From Lampris incognitus (Eukaryota; Chordata; Actinopteri; Lampriformes; Lampridae): a stretch of 64,000 bases of DNA. The notes beneath the pieces were generated by a model, which ran no database searches, was not told where the DNA came from, and saw only the letters and a list, made by a program, of their open reading frames with translations. The position numbers and the translations under genes were made by a program. Shown piece after piece: positions 1 through 38,872 of this stretch. The stretch covers positions 1,844,215 through 1,908,214 of the forward strand of contig NC_079221.1 of the NCBI RefSeq assembly GCF_029633865.1, in the 5' to 3' direction. Every line of letters starts with the position of its first letter. The stretch's first letter is position 1.

Positions 1-187
1 CAGCGCCCGGGGACCGAGACGGGAGCAGTAACCCTAACGTGCACGTGTTCTGATGGTGGGAGGAAACCCAGGCAGAGAACATGCAAACGCCACACAGAAA
101 GGACCTGGGACGGTCGGTCCGGGGTTCGAACCCTGCACCTTCTTGCTGTGAGGCAACAGCGCTGACCACTGGGCCACCGTGCCGTCC
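1..187 (-). mobile_element. tRNA-derived SINE (family 1), fragment cut by window edge
   Basis: The reverse strand begins with a tRNA-like head: an A-box-like stretch near 160-175 and a B-box at about 120-132 (ggttcgaaccc, read on either strand). The same body recurs at 6078-6463 and 21069-21395. The phrase for heading, cysteine-rich ORFs here is only read-through of the repeat and is not a gene. The 3' part is cut by the start of the window. The family name is not certain. Confidence 0.75.
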
Positions 188-334
188 ATAAACTGAGAGG
201 GTGGTGTATGTGACTCACAGCAGGAGCCGCAGGCCGCTAGATGGCAGTCCCAACATCTGTCCCAACATCTGTTAATGATGGACACAAGTCTGTCTTGGGA
301 ATGAGCCACTGATTTGTTTAAATGGAGTTTAGCT

Positions 335-383
335 GGTGTGTGTGTGTCTGTGTGTGTGTGTGTCTGTGTGTGTCTGTGTGTGT
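335..383. repeat. (TG)n microsatellite with TC interruptions
   Basis: Alternating TG dinucleotides broken at regular steps by TCTG. It is a simple sequence repeat between the SINE fragment and the first minisatellite. Confidence 0.9.
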
Positions 384-518
384 CACCGCTGCATCTGAGG
401 CGGCAGTAGCCAGAAACCTGGATTCACAACATGAGCAGAATACATGAGGTTTCCTCGGACGGAGGTTAATATCCAATGAACACTGAGATGAAATACCAAA
501 CATACTGAGCAGGAAGCC

Positions 519-3255
519 TACTGTTACTGTAGGATGTTACTGTGGGATGTTACTGTAGGATGGACGACAAACCACATTTCTGTAGGATGTTACTGCAGGA
601 TGGGTGTTACTGTAGAATGTTACTGTAGGATGGATGACAAACCACGTTACTGTAGGATGTTACTACAGGATGGATGTTACTGTAGGGTGTTACTGTAGGA
701 TGTCACTGTAGGATGGATGACAAACCACATTACTGTAGGATGGATGTTACTGTAGGGTGTTGCTGTAGGATGTTACTGTAGGATGGATGACAAACCATGT
801 TACTGTAGGATGTTACTGTAGGATGGATATTACTGTAGGATGTTACTGTAGGATGTTACTGTAGGATGGATGACAAACCACATTACTGTAGGATGGATAT
901 TACTGTGGGATGTTACTGTAGGATGGATGACAAAACACATTACTGTAGGATGGATGTCACTGTAGGCTGTTGCTGTAGGATGTTACTGTGGGATGTTACT
1001 GTAGGATGGATGACAAACCACGTTACTGTAGGATGTTACTGTAGGGTGTTACTGTAGGATGTTACTGTGGGATGTTACTGTAGGATGGATGACCAACCAC
1101 GTTACTGTGTGATGTTACTGTAAGATGAGTGTTACTGTACGATGTTACTGTAGGATGGACGTTACTGTAGGATGTTACTGTAGGATGGGTGTTACTGTAG
1201 GGTGGATGTTACTGTACGATGTTACTGTAGGATGGGTGTTACCGTAGGGTGGATGTTACTGTACGATGTTACTGTAGGGTGGGTGTTACTGTAGAACGTT
1301 ACTGTAGGGTGTTACTGTAGGACGTTACTGTACGGTGTTACTGTAGGATGTTACTGTAGGATGGATGTTACTGTAGGATGCTACTCTAGGACGTTACCGT
1401 AGAATGGACGTTACTGTAGGGTGTTCCTGTAGGATGGACGTTACTGTAGAGTGTTACTGTAGGATGTTACTGTAGGATGGACGTTACTGTAGGGTGTTAC
1501 TGTAGGGTGGATGCTACTGTAGTGTTACTGTAAGATGTTACTGTAGGATGGACATTACTGTAGGATGTTACTGTAGGATGGGTGTTACCGTAGGGTGGAT
1601 GTTACTGTAGGACGTTACTGTAGGGTGTTACTGTAGGGTGGGTGTTACTGTAGAGTGTTACTGTAGGATGGGTGTTACTGTAGAGTGTTACTGTAGGGCG
1701 GGTGTTACTGTAGGGTGTTACTGTAGGGTGGACGTTACTGTAGAGTGTTACTGTAGGATGTTACTGTAGGATGGGTGTTACTGTAGGGTGTTACTGTAGG
1801 GTGGATGTTACTGTAGAGTGTTACTGTAGGATGTTACTGTAGGATGGGTGTTACTGTAGGGTGGATGTTACTGTAGAGTGTTACTGTAGGATGTTACTGT
1901 AGGATGGGTGTTACTGTAGGGTGGATGTTACTGTAGAGTGTTACCGTAGAATGTTACTGTAGGATGGGTGTTACTGTAGGGTGGATGTTACTGTAGAGTG
2001 TTACCGTAGGATGTTACTGTAGGATGGGTGTTACTGTAGGGTGGATGTTACTGTAGAGTGTTACCGTAGGATGTTACTGTAGGATGGGTGTTACTGTAGG
2101 GTGGGTGTTACTGTAGGACGTTACTGTAGGGTGTTACTGTAGGACGTTACTGTATGGTGTTACTGTAAGATGTTACTGTAGGATGGATGTTACTGTAGGA
2201 TGCCACTCTAGGACGTTACCGTAGAATGGACGTTACTGTAGGGTGTTCCTGTAGGATGGACGTTACTGTAGAGTGTTACTGTAGGATGTTACTGTAGGAT
2301 GGACGTTACTGTAGGGTGTTACTGTAGGGTGGATGCTACTGTAGTGTTACTGTAAGATGTTACTGTAGGATGTTACTGTAGGATGGGTGTTACCGTAGGG
2401 TGGATGTTACTGTAGGACGTTACTGTAGGGTGTTACTGTAGGGTGGGTGTTACTGTAGGGTGGATGTTACTGTACGATGTTACTGTAGGATGGGTGTTAC
2501 CGTAGGGTGGATGTTACTGTACGATGTTACTGTAGGGTGGGTGTTACTGTAGGACGTTACTGTAGGGTGTTACTGTAGGACGTTACTGTACGGTGTTACT
2601 GTAGGATGTTACCGTAGGATGGATGTTACTGTAGGATGCTACTCTAGGACGTTACCGTAGAATGGACGTTACTGTAGGGTGTTCCTGTAGGATGGACGTT
2701 ACTGTAGAGTGTTACTGTAGGATGTTACTGTAGGATGGACGTTACTGTAGGGTGGATGCTACTGTAGTGTTACTGTAAGATGTTACTGTAGGATGGACAT
2801 TACTGTAGGATGTTACTGTAGGATGGGTGTTACCGTAGGGTGGATGTTACTGTAGGACGTTACTGTAGGGTGTTACTGTAGGGTGGGTGTTACTGTAGAG
2901 TGTTACTGTAGGATGGGTGTTACTGTAGAGTGTTACTGTAGGGTGTTACTGTAGGGTGGGTGTTACTGTAGAGTGTTACTGTAGGGTGGGTGTTACTGTA
3001 GAGTGTTACTGTAGGGTGTTACTGTAGGGTGGACGTTACTGTAGTGTTACTGTAGGATGTTACTGTAGGATGGGTGTTACTGTAGGGTGTTACTGTAGGG
3101 TGGATGTTACTGTAGAGTGTTACTGTAGGATGTTACTGTAGGATGGGTGTTACTGTAGGGTGGATGTTACTGTAGAGTGTTACCGTAGGATGTTACTGTA
3201 GGATGGGTGTTACTCTAGGGTGTTGCTGTAGGTTGGATGACAAACCACATTACAG
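519..3255. repeat. 2.7-kb minisatellite, unit around ttactgtaggatg
   Basis: Units of 11 to 17 bp built on ttactgtagg followed by atg, gtg, atggatg or gtgggtg run without a break. A longer motif containing gatgacaaaccac recurs in the first kilobase and again at the very end (3235-3250). Blocks of several hundred bases are duplicated, for example around 1130-1560 and 2460-2790, so a higher-order structure exists. The array lies just beyond the 3' end of ehhadh. No gene is visible in it. Confidence 0.95.
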
Positions 3256-3911
3256 TGGGTCAGATTTAATCAGCGGCTATTTGAGCAGCTTCATAAATAG
3301 CTGTTGTGAGAATGGATTTTCTGACTGACAAACTAAACAGTGATACTGCACAGGTCAGGAATGAGCCACGAGATAACAGAGTACGTACTTGGTGGGACTC
3401 TTAAGTATCTTTATTAAAACAACATGGAATTGGTTGGATGAAATTATGAATGATATTTTGTTCACATGACATGACATGAGCTCCCCCCCCCCCGCCCCAA
3501 AAGTTGTGTGTGGTGATGACAATCAAGAAAGTGTTATAAAAATATCTTGTGGGATTTTTTTATATCAATCCTGAACATTTTAATAGCCACATCAACAGCA
3601 GAGGGCAATTTTGGGGTGGTTTCATGTTTGGATTTGGATCCATTTATCATACCGATGTATTTAAATCAATATTTCACCAGCCAAAACTGCATTTTTCCCT
3701 GAGTGGTTGGAAAAGATTGCACAATAGCCTTGCATGGCCATCAGCCAAGAACATGGGATACTCAGAATATTGATTACAAAAAATACAATAGCCTCAGGTA
3801 CTTTCAGTAATAACTGTAATATATAAGAAAATAATCACTTTAATTTGAGTATATGGTCAAGTCATCATTATCATTGTACATTACAAGATTAAAGCTGAGG
3901 TTGTTTGTGAT
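3256..3911 (-). other. 3' flank and probable 3' UTR of ehhadh
   Basis: No coding exon is visible here. The stretch follows the ehhadh stop codon in gene orientation and contains an AATAAA signal on the minus strand at 3410-3415, so most of it is probably 3' UTR of about 0.5 kb. A short C-tract lies at 3482-3492. A closer ATTAAA variant on the minus strand (3839-3844) could give a shorter 3' end. Confidence 0.55.
3410..3415 (-). terminator. candidate poly(A) signal of ehhadh
   Basis: tttatt on the plus strand reads AATAAA on the minus strand, about 500 bases after the ehhadh stop. It is the first canonical hexamer downstream. Only sequence position supports this. Confidence 0.5.
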
Positions 3912-22865
<18,954 letters not shown>

Positions 22866-23372
22866 GGCGTCCGAACGGAACGGAACGGCTTGTCTCCGGC
22901 GCTCGAACTCACGCTGCTTCACCTTTCTCACACTGCGCCGCGCACACCACGCTCATCTGAAACGCATCCAAGTCGGTGTTTACTGGGGGCTCCGTAGACA
23001 TTCTCTCGGAAACCACGTGATTAGAACCCTAGCCTCGCCCATGTCTAATGGCCGCCTCGCAAAGCATGAGCCAACCCAACGACCTCGAGCTGTGTGCACG
23101 TGCAGGTCGTTCGCCACGTGTGTTTGTGACCGCCTTGTTAGAACGCGTATGGACCGCACGCAGAACCGCTCCCCGGAAGTCCTCGCTGATCACGTGGTTT
23201 CCGAGAGCGCCGTCTACAGGGACCGCCCCCCCCACCGTGCCCCCACCCCCACCCCAGCGTGTTCCATCGGATGTGAGGTTGCTGCAGCTGCTGGGTGCAC
23301 CCGCGTTTGCTGTCCCCTTCCACAGTAGCGGTTACGAGGTTCCGCCGCCTGGCGCGTCAGGTGCCCCTGACT
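22866..23372. promoter_or_regulatory. CpG-rich bidirectional promoter of ehhadh and tmem41a
   Basis: The 507 bases between the two start codons are GC- and CpG-rich and have no TATA box. Four CACGTG E-boxes lie within 183 bp (23014-23019, 23097-23102, 23115-23120, 23191-23196). The outer two sit in a perfect 19-bp inverted repeat (23003-23021 and 23189-23207: ctctcggaaaccacgtgat and its complement). An ETS-type CCGGAAGT is at 23173-23180. Such E-boxes are known targets of USF, MYC/MAX and TFEB/TFE3; which factor acts here is not shown. Transcript starts are not located. Confidence 0.7.
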
Positions 23373-31658
<8,286 letters not shown>

Positions 31659-32780
31659 GTCTGCTTGGGAACGAATGAGTCACCCAGGACCCCTTTTCCC
31701 ACTGTATGCCTTATCTCACCGAGTGTAATTTTCAGACATGTAGACGTGATTGGGAAATCTGCTTCAAGTGTTGAGTCTTTCTGGCTCTAGCTGCTGTGAA
31801 GATTGTGGCCACTGGGAGTCCCTGTGGGGAAAGGGACCTTTCTACTTGTAGCGCTTTGTTTTTATGGCGCTGCATAAGGATGAGAAGGTGGTGAAGTCTC
31901 TAGAAAGTGATGACATTTGAACAGGTGGACTTAAGGAACAGTATTATGTGTCACCCGGTTCTTGTGTTTCTGTGTCACAGCATCTGTCTGACCACAGTGT
32001 GCACATATCTGTATGCTGTATGTATGTACGTTTGTATGTAAATTCATCTTTATTGGGAAAGATGAAGTGAATGTGAAGGACAACTGCTGTTGTGCATGTT
32101 CCATCCACTTCCAGATCTGCTGTAACATAGACAGCCACTTATGTTAGAGACATTTTGTTGTAGTTGTGTAGAGGCTAGATTTCTTTATAAAGTGCCTACG
32201 GATGAGTCATGCAAATTTGGACTCGTTTCTCTACCTCGGAAATAAACACGTAGAACATAGAACCACCTATTGCTGTGTAAACCGGACAGTCTCAAGAAGC
32301 TTTTACGTAAATGATTTCATCCATTCATCTTACTTGCGAGTCGCCTACTGCAGCTGTGTGAAACAGACGTGGTTTCATCACATCTGCTTTATTGTGCTGG
32401 TTCCTCAATTTTGCAATAATATCTGTCCAACTGGGTTATCATCAATTTAAAATCATTGTCCAATTGATCTGGAAGTCCGGAGCCTCTTAGTTTTTGTTTT
32501 GTTTTTTTAATCACACTTCATCATTGTTCTTCTTGAAGCCCTTATCTGCCTCTTTCTGCCTTGCTCTGTGGCCCACATGGTACCGCAGCTTCTGCACGGT
32601 GCATTGCTGTTTATATCTCGGTATTCATCCTGCCTTTTTTGGGGAGGTCACTTTGGGTTAACGTGTTACTGTCATACTGGTGTTCAGATGACCTCAATTC
32701 TTTTAGTGTATTGTAAAGAAAATCAAGCAAGACGTTGGTAATTGTGATGCTATGAAATAATAAAGAGAACATGCTGTCAC
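31659..32780 (+). other. tmem41a: Probable 3' UTR of tmem41a
   Basis: It runs from the stop codon to just after the AATAAA at 32759-32764, about 1.1 kb. No coding exon, no repeat array and no other gene are visible. Confidence 0.6.
32759..32764 (+). terminator. tmem41a: candidate poly(A) signal of tmem41a
   Basis: Canonical AATAAA 1.1 kb after the stop, followed within 35 bases by a GU-rich stretch (gtgcaggtgtt). Confidence 0.6.
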
Positions 32781-32851
32781 ACAGAAAGAAGTGCAGGTGT
32801 TATGACGAGTCCAGTGAAGACAGAGAAGTAAACGGGTTCTTTGAAATACTC

Positions 32852-32857
32852 TTTATT
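32852..32857 (-). terminator. igf2bp2: candidate distal poly(A) signal of igf2bp2
   Basis: tttatt on the plus strand reads AATAAA on the minus strand. Downstream on that strand is a T- and GT-rich stretch (ttctttctgtgtg). It lies 88 bases from the tmem41a signal on the other strand. Confidence 0.5.
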
Positions 32858-34399
32858 GCTCAGATCCAGGTTGGTCAGCAATACAGTTCACTCACAACTC
32901 AAAACAACAGCACGGCTGTTACCAGCGGCATGGATCCAATGAGATGTAGTGTAAATGGATCATCTCTGTCCAACACACAATCACTAATCAACTTAAGTAA
33001 TTTCTGACCTGTTGGCTCATGGGAAATGTAGGACTTAAGGTTTCTCAAGCACTGAGGGGACAAAGAAACCTCCCAATGTTGAGCTGAAGTTTAGAAACAG
33101 ATCTATCCCACAAAAAAATAAAAATACTGCAAGTCTAGGACTATGTGTGTGTGATATGTAGTACATACTGGATAACCCATCGCATTTCTCATGCAATGCT
33201 TTGTATTTTCTCGTCACACAACAAACTAGGACAAAAACACTCCTGTGGTTCTGCATATGACAGGCTGGAGAATAAACTTGTTCCTCAGCCAAAATATATG
33301 CCAACATTTGCAACGAATGCCCTCTGTTCTGTTCTGTTCTGTTCGCTCCAAAAGACAGAAAAATACAAAGTGTTAACAGCCTTTATCAGACCTGCATACT
33401 GTCTGTCAGAAACCTTCCTTGTTGAACAGTCAGCATCTACTTTTCGTGTTACTCATGCATTACTTGCATATACTGCTTCTCACATTTGTTCAGATGCAGA
33501 ATAGGATTCCATCTCAAGTTAACAGCTAGTACTGGTGATCTCAAAGGAATGAATATAAAAGCAAAGATTCCCAGCAACTTTTTCAGTCTATATTTATCAG
33601 TGTAGATGACAAGCCAACTAGATTACCAGGAGACAGAAAAACTAACAAACTAACCCACCACTACGGGATATGAGAGACTAATACTGTCATTTCTGTGTGA
33701 CTGGTTAAATGGTTGTCAGGTGCAGAGTATTCATATCTAGCACACCTCACAAAACGCCAATCTTTAGAGAAAAAAAAGAGTTCACTACCATCTCATAAGG
33801 TTTCACCCCAAAACGCTGTTGGTAACAGATGCCTCTACAATGTGGCTTCCTCCAACGCCATCTGCAGACGCTAACAAGCATGGCTCACACTGGATGCACC
33901 GCTCACCCCACCATCATGAAACCTGCCATCTCAATCTAGAGGGAATCATAGCATACCCAAACCTATACCTAGACATGAAAGCACAAAACACACATGAGAC
34001 AGAGGTTTGAAAAGAAAAAAAAGAATCCATCCTCTCTGTTAAAAAAAACAAACAAAATAAAACGGGCTTAAAAGTTGTTTTTTAAACTGCTCTACCATGT
34101 GGATGAACTGACATACCCATGTCTTGCTTTTTTTTATAATAGTCAAGCAAACCATTACAAAGATTGAACAAATGGCCGAGGTGCTATGGTAACATCCATG
34201 ATCTCCATGTCTACCGCGGCCAAGATGACCACTACTCGCCTTATTCACCTCGCCGCCATGTCTGGTTAACTCACATCATGAGGGGGATGAGACAGGGAAG
34301 TGCCATAGTCTGCAGTGTTGAAACTCCAGAATAAAAATACAATTTCAAGAGTAGGACGGATAATAACCACAGCTGGAAATCCCCTCATGAGCATGGCGG

Positions 34400-35144
34400 C
34401 TACACAGCCAGCTACATAGCCAGCTACACAGATAGCTACACAGCTAGCCAGCTACACAGCCAGCTACACAGATAGCTACACAGCTAGCCAGCTACACAGC
34501 TAGCCAGCTACACAGCCTGCTGTACAGCCAACTACACAGCCAGCTACACAGCCTGCTGTACAGCCAACTACACAGCCAGCTACACAGCCAGCTACACAGC
34601 CAGCTACACAGATAGCTACACAGCCAGCTGTACAGCCAGCTACACAGCCTGCTGTACAGCCAACTACACAGCCAGCTACACAGATAGCTACACAGCCAGC
34701 TGTACAGCCAGCTACACAGCCAGCTACACAGATAGCTACACAGCCAGCTGTACAGCCAGCTACACAGATAGCTACACAGCCTGCTGTACAGCCAGCTACA
34801 CAGATAGCTACACAGCCAGCTACACAGTCTGCTGTACAGCCAGCTACACAGATAGCTACACAGCCAGCTACACAGATAGCTACACAGCCAGCTGTACAGC
34901 CAACTACACAGCCAGCTACACAGCCAGCAATACAGATAGCTACACAGCCAGCTGTACAGCCAGCTACACAGATAGCTACACAGCCAGCTACACAGCCAGC
35001 TACACAGATAGCTACACAGCCAGCTACACAGCCAGCTACACAGCCAACTGTACAGCCAGCTACACAGCTAGCTACACAGCCAGCTACACAGCCTGCTGTA
35101 CAGCCAGCTACACAGCCAGCCAGCTACACAGCTAGCCAGCTACA
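34400..35144. repeat. 12-bp minisatellite, units cagccagctaca and cagatagctaca
   Basis: About 60 units in the probable igf2bp2 3' UTR. Variants include cagcctgctgta and cagccagctgta, which contain the PvuII-like palindrome cagctg. Blocks of several units repeat. Confidence 0.93.
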
Positions 35145-37302
35145 TGGGTTCAGTGCAGAGCATCATTTCCCCATGGGGATCAAGAGAGAACATCAAATAC
35201 CAGAACAGTCCCCATGGCTGAGCTGTTTTCATGTTATGGTTTCTTGCTTTAGAAGGAACGCAAGTTCGCCTTCATTCATTTCATATCATGAAAACCGTGA
35301 CGCTTAAACACATTTGAAGTCTTTTAATAAGGATTTTGAAATGATGATAGCCTGATTTCGCTGTCATTTTATTCCATGCTACACTTGGAATAGTATTTTT
35401 ATAGTGGAGCTTTGTTTTTGTTTTTTGCTGTTTTTCTTTCTTCTTTTTAAAAAAAAGATTATTGACATGTTTAAATTCTACATACAACAGACATAAAAAA
35501 GAAAGAGCGGTAATAAAAGTTAAGAAAATGAAATAAGTTAAATACATAAATGAACGGGAGGGGGTGCTAGGGGTTCTCTGCAAGTTCTTCTATCAAGTCA
35601 GAGTTGCATGGCGGCCTTGCATGGCTCCATGAAGCTCCGTGGTGAGATCATGACAGTTCCCTGTGAAATATGAAGACGTTTGGCTGCGTATTCAGGAACC
35701 TGTTCTTATGTAAAAAGAACTTTCCACAATAAGAATTGTGTTAGTTGCCAAATCACGTGTTCCATCTTTCACAAGCATGCCAAAAATCACACCCTCTTTT
35801 TTTTAGTTCAGGGAAATAGTCGAATTTAGGGTTTAAGTTGATAGTCTACACCAGATCGATGTGTCAGCCGTTCTCCAGAAGGCCACATTCCGCTGAGAAG
35901 TTTGCAGCCCACTTCCTTTTCTTTTGGTGTAATTGGAAAGTTACAAGAATTTTGTTCTCAATTTTTCAGCTTCATCTTTGGAGAAATATTGTAAGACTGA
36001 GTTTGTTTGATGAAAATGGGTGTAATTCTTTGACCAAGGCTGTCCGGGTCGTGGCGCTGAGCAGTTTTAGACCGATGAGATAGTGTCCATTCACCAAAAC
36101 AGCAGTTTTAACAGTGGAGTCTGTGGCACTTCCACGTCTAACCCCCCACCCCCCTTATGACGTCAGTCAGCCAAACATGGCGCCCAGGTGAATGAGGCGA
36201 ACAGAATTCATGCGTTCGAGTATTGGCATCGCACTATGCTCAAGTGGTCGAAGGTCACAGTGTGACTCCTATGCCACGTGGGTTCAATGAGCTTTCAGCA
36301 CAGGGGACCGTACCGTCCAGAACCTCGGGCACTGAGTGAGTTTAATGGACCTTTACCGCCACTCCTGGTCTGCGTCCACAGGGACAAATGATCCACTGTT
36401 TGACGATGAGCAGAAAAACCACAAGCCTCCGAATCAAGTCCTCAATAGACCAAACACCAGACCAAACACCAGACCTCACCAGACCTCACCAGACCAAACA
36501 CCAGACCTCACCAGACCTCACCAGCACGCCGTGACCCAAACCTTCGCCCTACCCCGGCTTTAGTCTCAGTCAGCTAAGTCAGCCTGGGACTCTGAGAGGC
36601 CATTCCCACACTGGCGTGCAGCACAACACAAGTCTGAGGCTGCAGTGACGAGAAAGCCTCGTTTCTCTGTCGTGGTTGGTTACGAAGGAAGCATCGAGAC
36701 GCTCTACGTGTCCTCCCTATGTGTCCTCCCTACGTGTCCTCCCACCACCCTCACAACGCAGGGCAGATTGTGAGTGTTGGGTTACAGATGGACAGAAAAG
36801 GATGCGTTTGTGTGACTCTATTGTTTGTGTGACTCTATCTAGTGTACATGTTTTACAGATATACTACAGTTGTGTTGTCATACACAGTGACATTTAATCC
36901 ACCACTAGTCTACAGTTGATCTACATTCTACACAGAAGACCAGGATATCGCACCATGTCCACAGTCCTGTCAGTGTGTTTTTGCAGCTTCTTGTGTGCGT
37001 CTGTGTGTGTGTGTGTGTCTGTGTTTTTTTTTTTTCAAATCAACCCCAGAGTGTGTTGTTATCAAACAGCTGGTAAGATTGGGTTGGGTCATTATAAAAT
37101 TCTTTTTTTTTTTTTTTACTTTTTTTTAACTTTTTTCCTCGAAAGAGCGGATAAATTTGTTCTCTTTGAAAAAAACAAAAACAAAACGAAACAAATCCTG
37201 GAGGTAAACTTGGGGAAAGTGGAGGTACAGTTGGTTTCTATCGAGGGATTTGTTTATAGGAATCTTTCCTCAGCGATAAAAGCGGTACACAACATCCACA
37301 CG
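35145..37302. other. Probable igf2bp2 3' UTR, no further recognised feature
   Basis: No coding exon or known element seen. A short tandem stretch of accagacctcaccagacc units is at about 36445-36520, and T-runs lie near 37027-37035 and 37105-37135. Confidence 0.4.
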
Positions 37303-37323
37303 CAGCAGCAGCAGCAGCACGTT

Positions 37324-37387
<64 letters not shown>
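37303..37387. repeat. CAG/CTG trinucleotide tract, 5 + 21 units
   Basis: (CAG)5 at 37303-37317, then cacgttg, then an uninterrupted (CAG)21 at 37325-37387. On the minus strand, the igf2bp2 sense strand, it reads CTG. A CpG-dense stretch follows at 37440-37560. Confidence 0.95.
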
Positions 37388-37389
<2 letters not shown>

Positions 37390-37799
37390 CCACTTCCGGC
37401 GGGTGTGACCCCGCTACTTCCTGTCCTCCGTTCCTTCCTACTGACTTGACGTCTCACTGCTGTCGGGCGAGCGGCCGACATAGGGCGCTGCTCGGAGACC
37501 ACGCGCGGACAGACGGCTCGACAGTACAAAGCTGTCACGGACCCCTCCTGCCACGCGCTGGCCGGCTGGACCTGGAGACTGGAGACTACTGTAAAGGTTT
37601 CTCTTGTTCCGTCATAGTTTTATTAAAAAAGAAAATTCAAAACGCTTAAAACCACCAGTTAACAAGGCATACAAAATGTGGAAAAGGGGAAATGAAAGAT
37701 TGGACTGAGGTACCCTGAAGCCTGAGGTAGATCACAATACTGACATGCGCACTGTTCACATCCGGACCAAAGTTACGCGGTGGTTCGCTTACTGTTCTC

Positions 37800-37827
37800 C
37801 TATTTTTTCAGGTTTTATGATATTATT

Positions 37828-37862
<35 letters not shown>

Positions 37863-37863
37863 T
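37800..37863. repeat. (ATT)n microsatellite
   Basis: Repeats of att with a few atc interruptions, about 37826-37863. Simple sequence. Confidence 0.8.
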
Positions 37864-38414
37864 CATAGTCTAGTTTTCAAGAAAATAAAACACTTCCCTT
37901 CAAAGTAATATGGCAGTGTCCCACTGAGGAAAAAGAAAAGGACTTTGTTTTCTTTTGTTTCTTATCAATAGCTCTCATCACAAAATAGGAAAAAAATAGA
38001 TCATAAATATTACTCTCTCTTTTTATATATATATACACACACGCACACACACACACACACACGCACGCACGCACGCACACACGCACACGGAGGAAGCTGT
38101 GCGTGTTGGCATTAACCTTGCGTCTGGAAGATGAAGCAGATGGGTGACGTCCGAATGGTGACAAAATAAGGCAACAAGCTCCCATGACCCCCAAAGTAAA
38201 GCACAGAGGGACACCACAACCTGCATGCCCGGCATGCTCTCACAGCCGCCAGTCAGCTTGCTCAAAAGCACTGAGGCAACAGAAAATAGCACGTGAGGGA
38301 GAGGGAGAGAGGGGGGAGACGGAGAGAGAGAGAGACGGAAGAGAGAGAGAGGGAGACAAGGGGAGGGACAGAGGGGGGAGAGAACAGTGTGGCTGGTTTG
38401 CAGCGGGGCTGGCC

Positions 38415-38872
38415 GGGCCAGGCGGCTGGTGGCCAGGCAGGCCAGGCGGCTGCAGGCCAGGCGGCTGGTGGCCAGGCGAGCCAGGCGGCTGCGGGCTAGG
38501 TGGCTGGTGGCCAGGCGGCTGGTGGCCAGGCAGGCCAGGCGGCTGGTGGCCAGGCGAGCCAGGCGGCTGCGGGCCAGGCGGCCGCGGACCAGGCGGCTGG
38601 TGGCCAGGTGGGCCAGGCGGCTGCGGGCCAGGCGGGCGAGGCAGCTGCGGGCCAGGTGGCTGGTGGCCAGGCGGCTGGTGGCCAGGCGGGCCAGGTGGCT
38701 GGTGGCCAGGCAGCTGGTGGCCAGGCGGCTGGTGGCCAGGCAGGCCAGGCGGCTGGTGGCCAGGCGGGCCAGGCGGCTGCGGGCCAGGTGGCTGGTGGCC
38801 AGGCGGGCCAGGCGGCTGGTGGCCAGGCGGGCCAGGCGGCTGGTGGCCAGGCGGGCCAGGCGGCTGGCTGGT
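38415..38872. repeat. GC-rich 9-bp based minisatellite
   Basis: Blocks of ggcggctggtggccaggc and ggccaggcggctgcgggcc alternate. All six frames are open for long stretches because the 9-bp period is a multiple of three. A GA-rich tract (38290-38380) sits beside it. Listed ORFs of up to 321 codons are not genes. Confidence 0.92.

Noticed and set aside
120-135. Possible functional tRNA genes at the tRNA-like heads (here, 6400, 14360, 21110, 43450, 46700)
   Set aside because: Each is followed by a shared SINE body and lacks a complete cloverleaf; they are retroposon promoters.
3549-3773. 74-codon ORF in the ehhadh 3' flank
   Set aside because: Antisense to the probable 3' UTR, with no family features.
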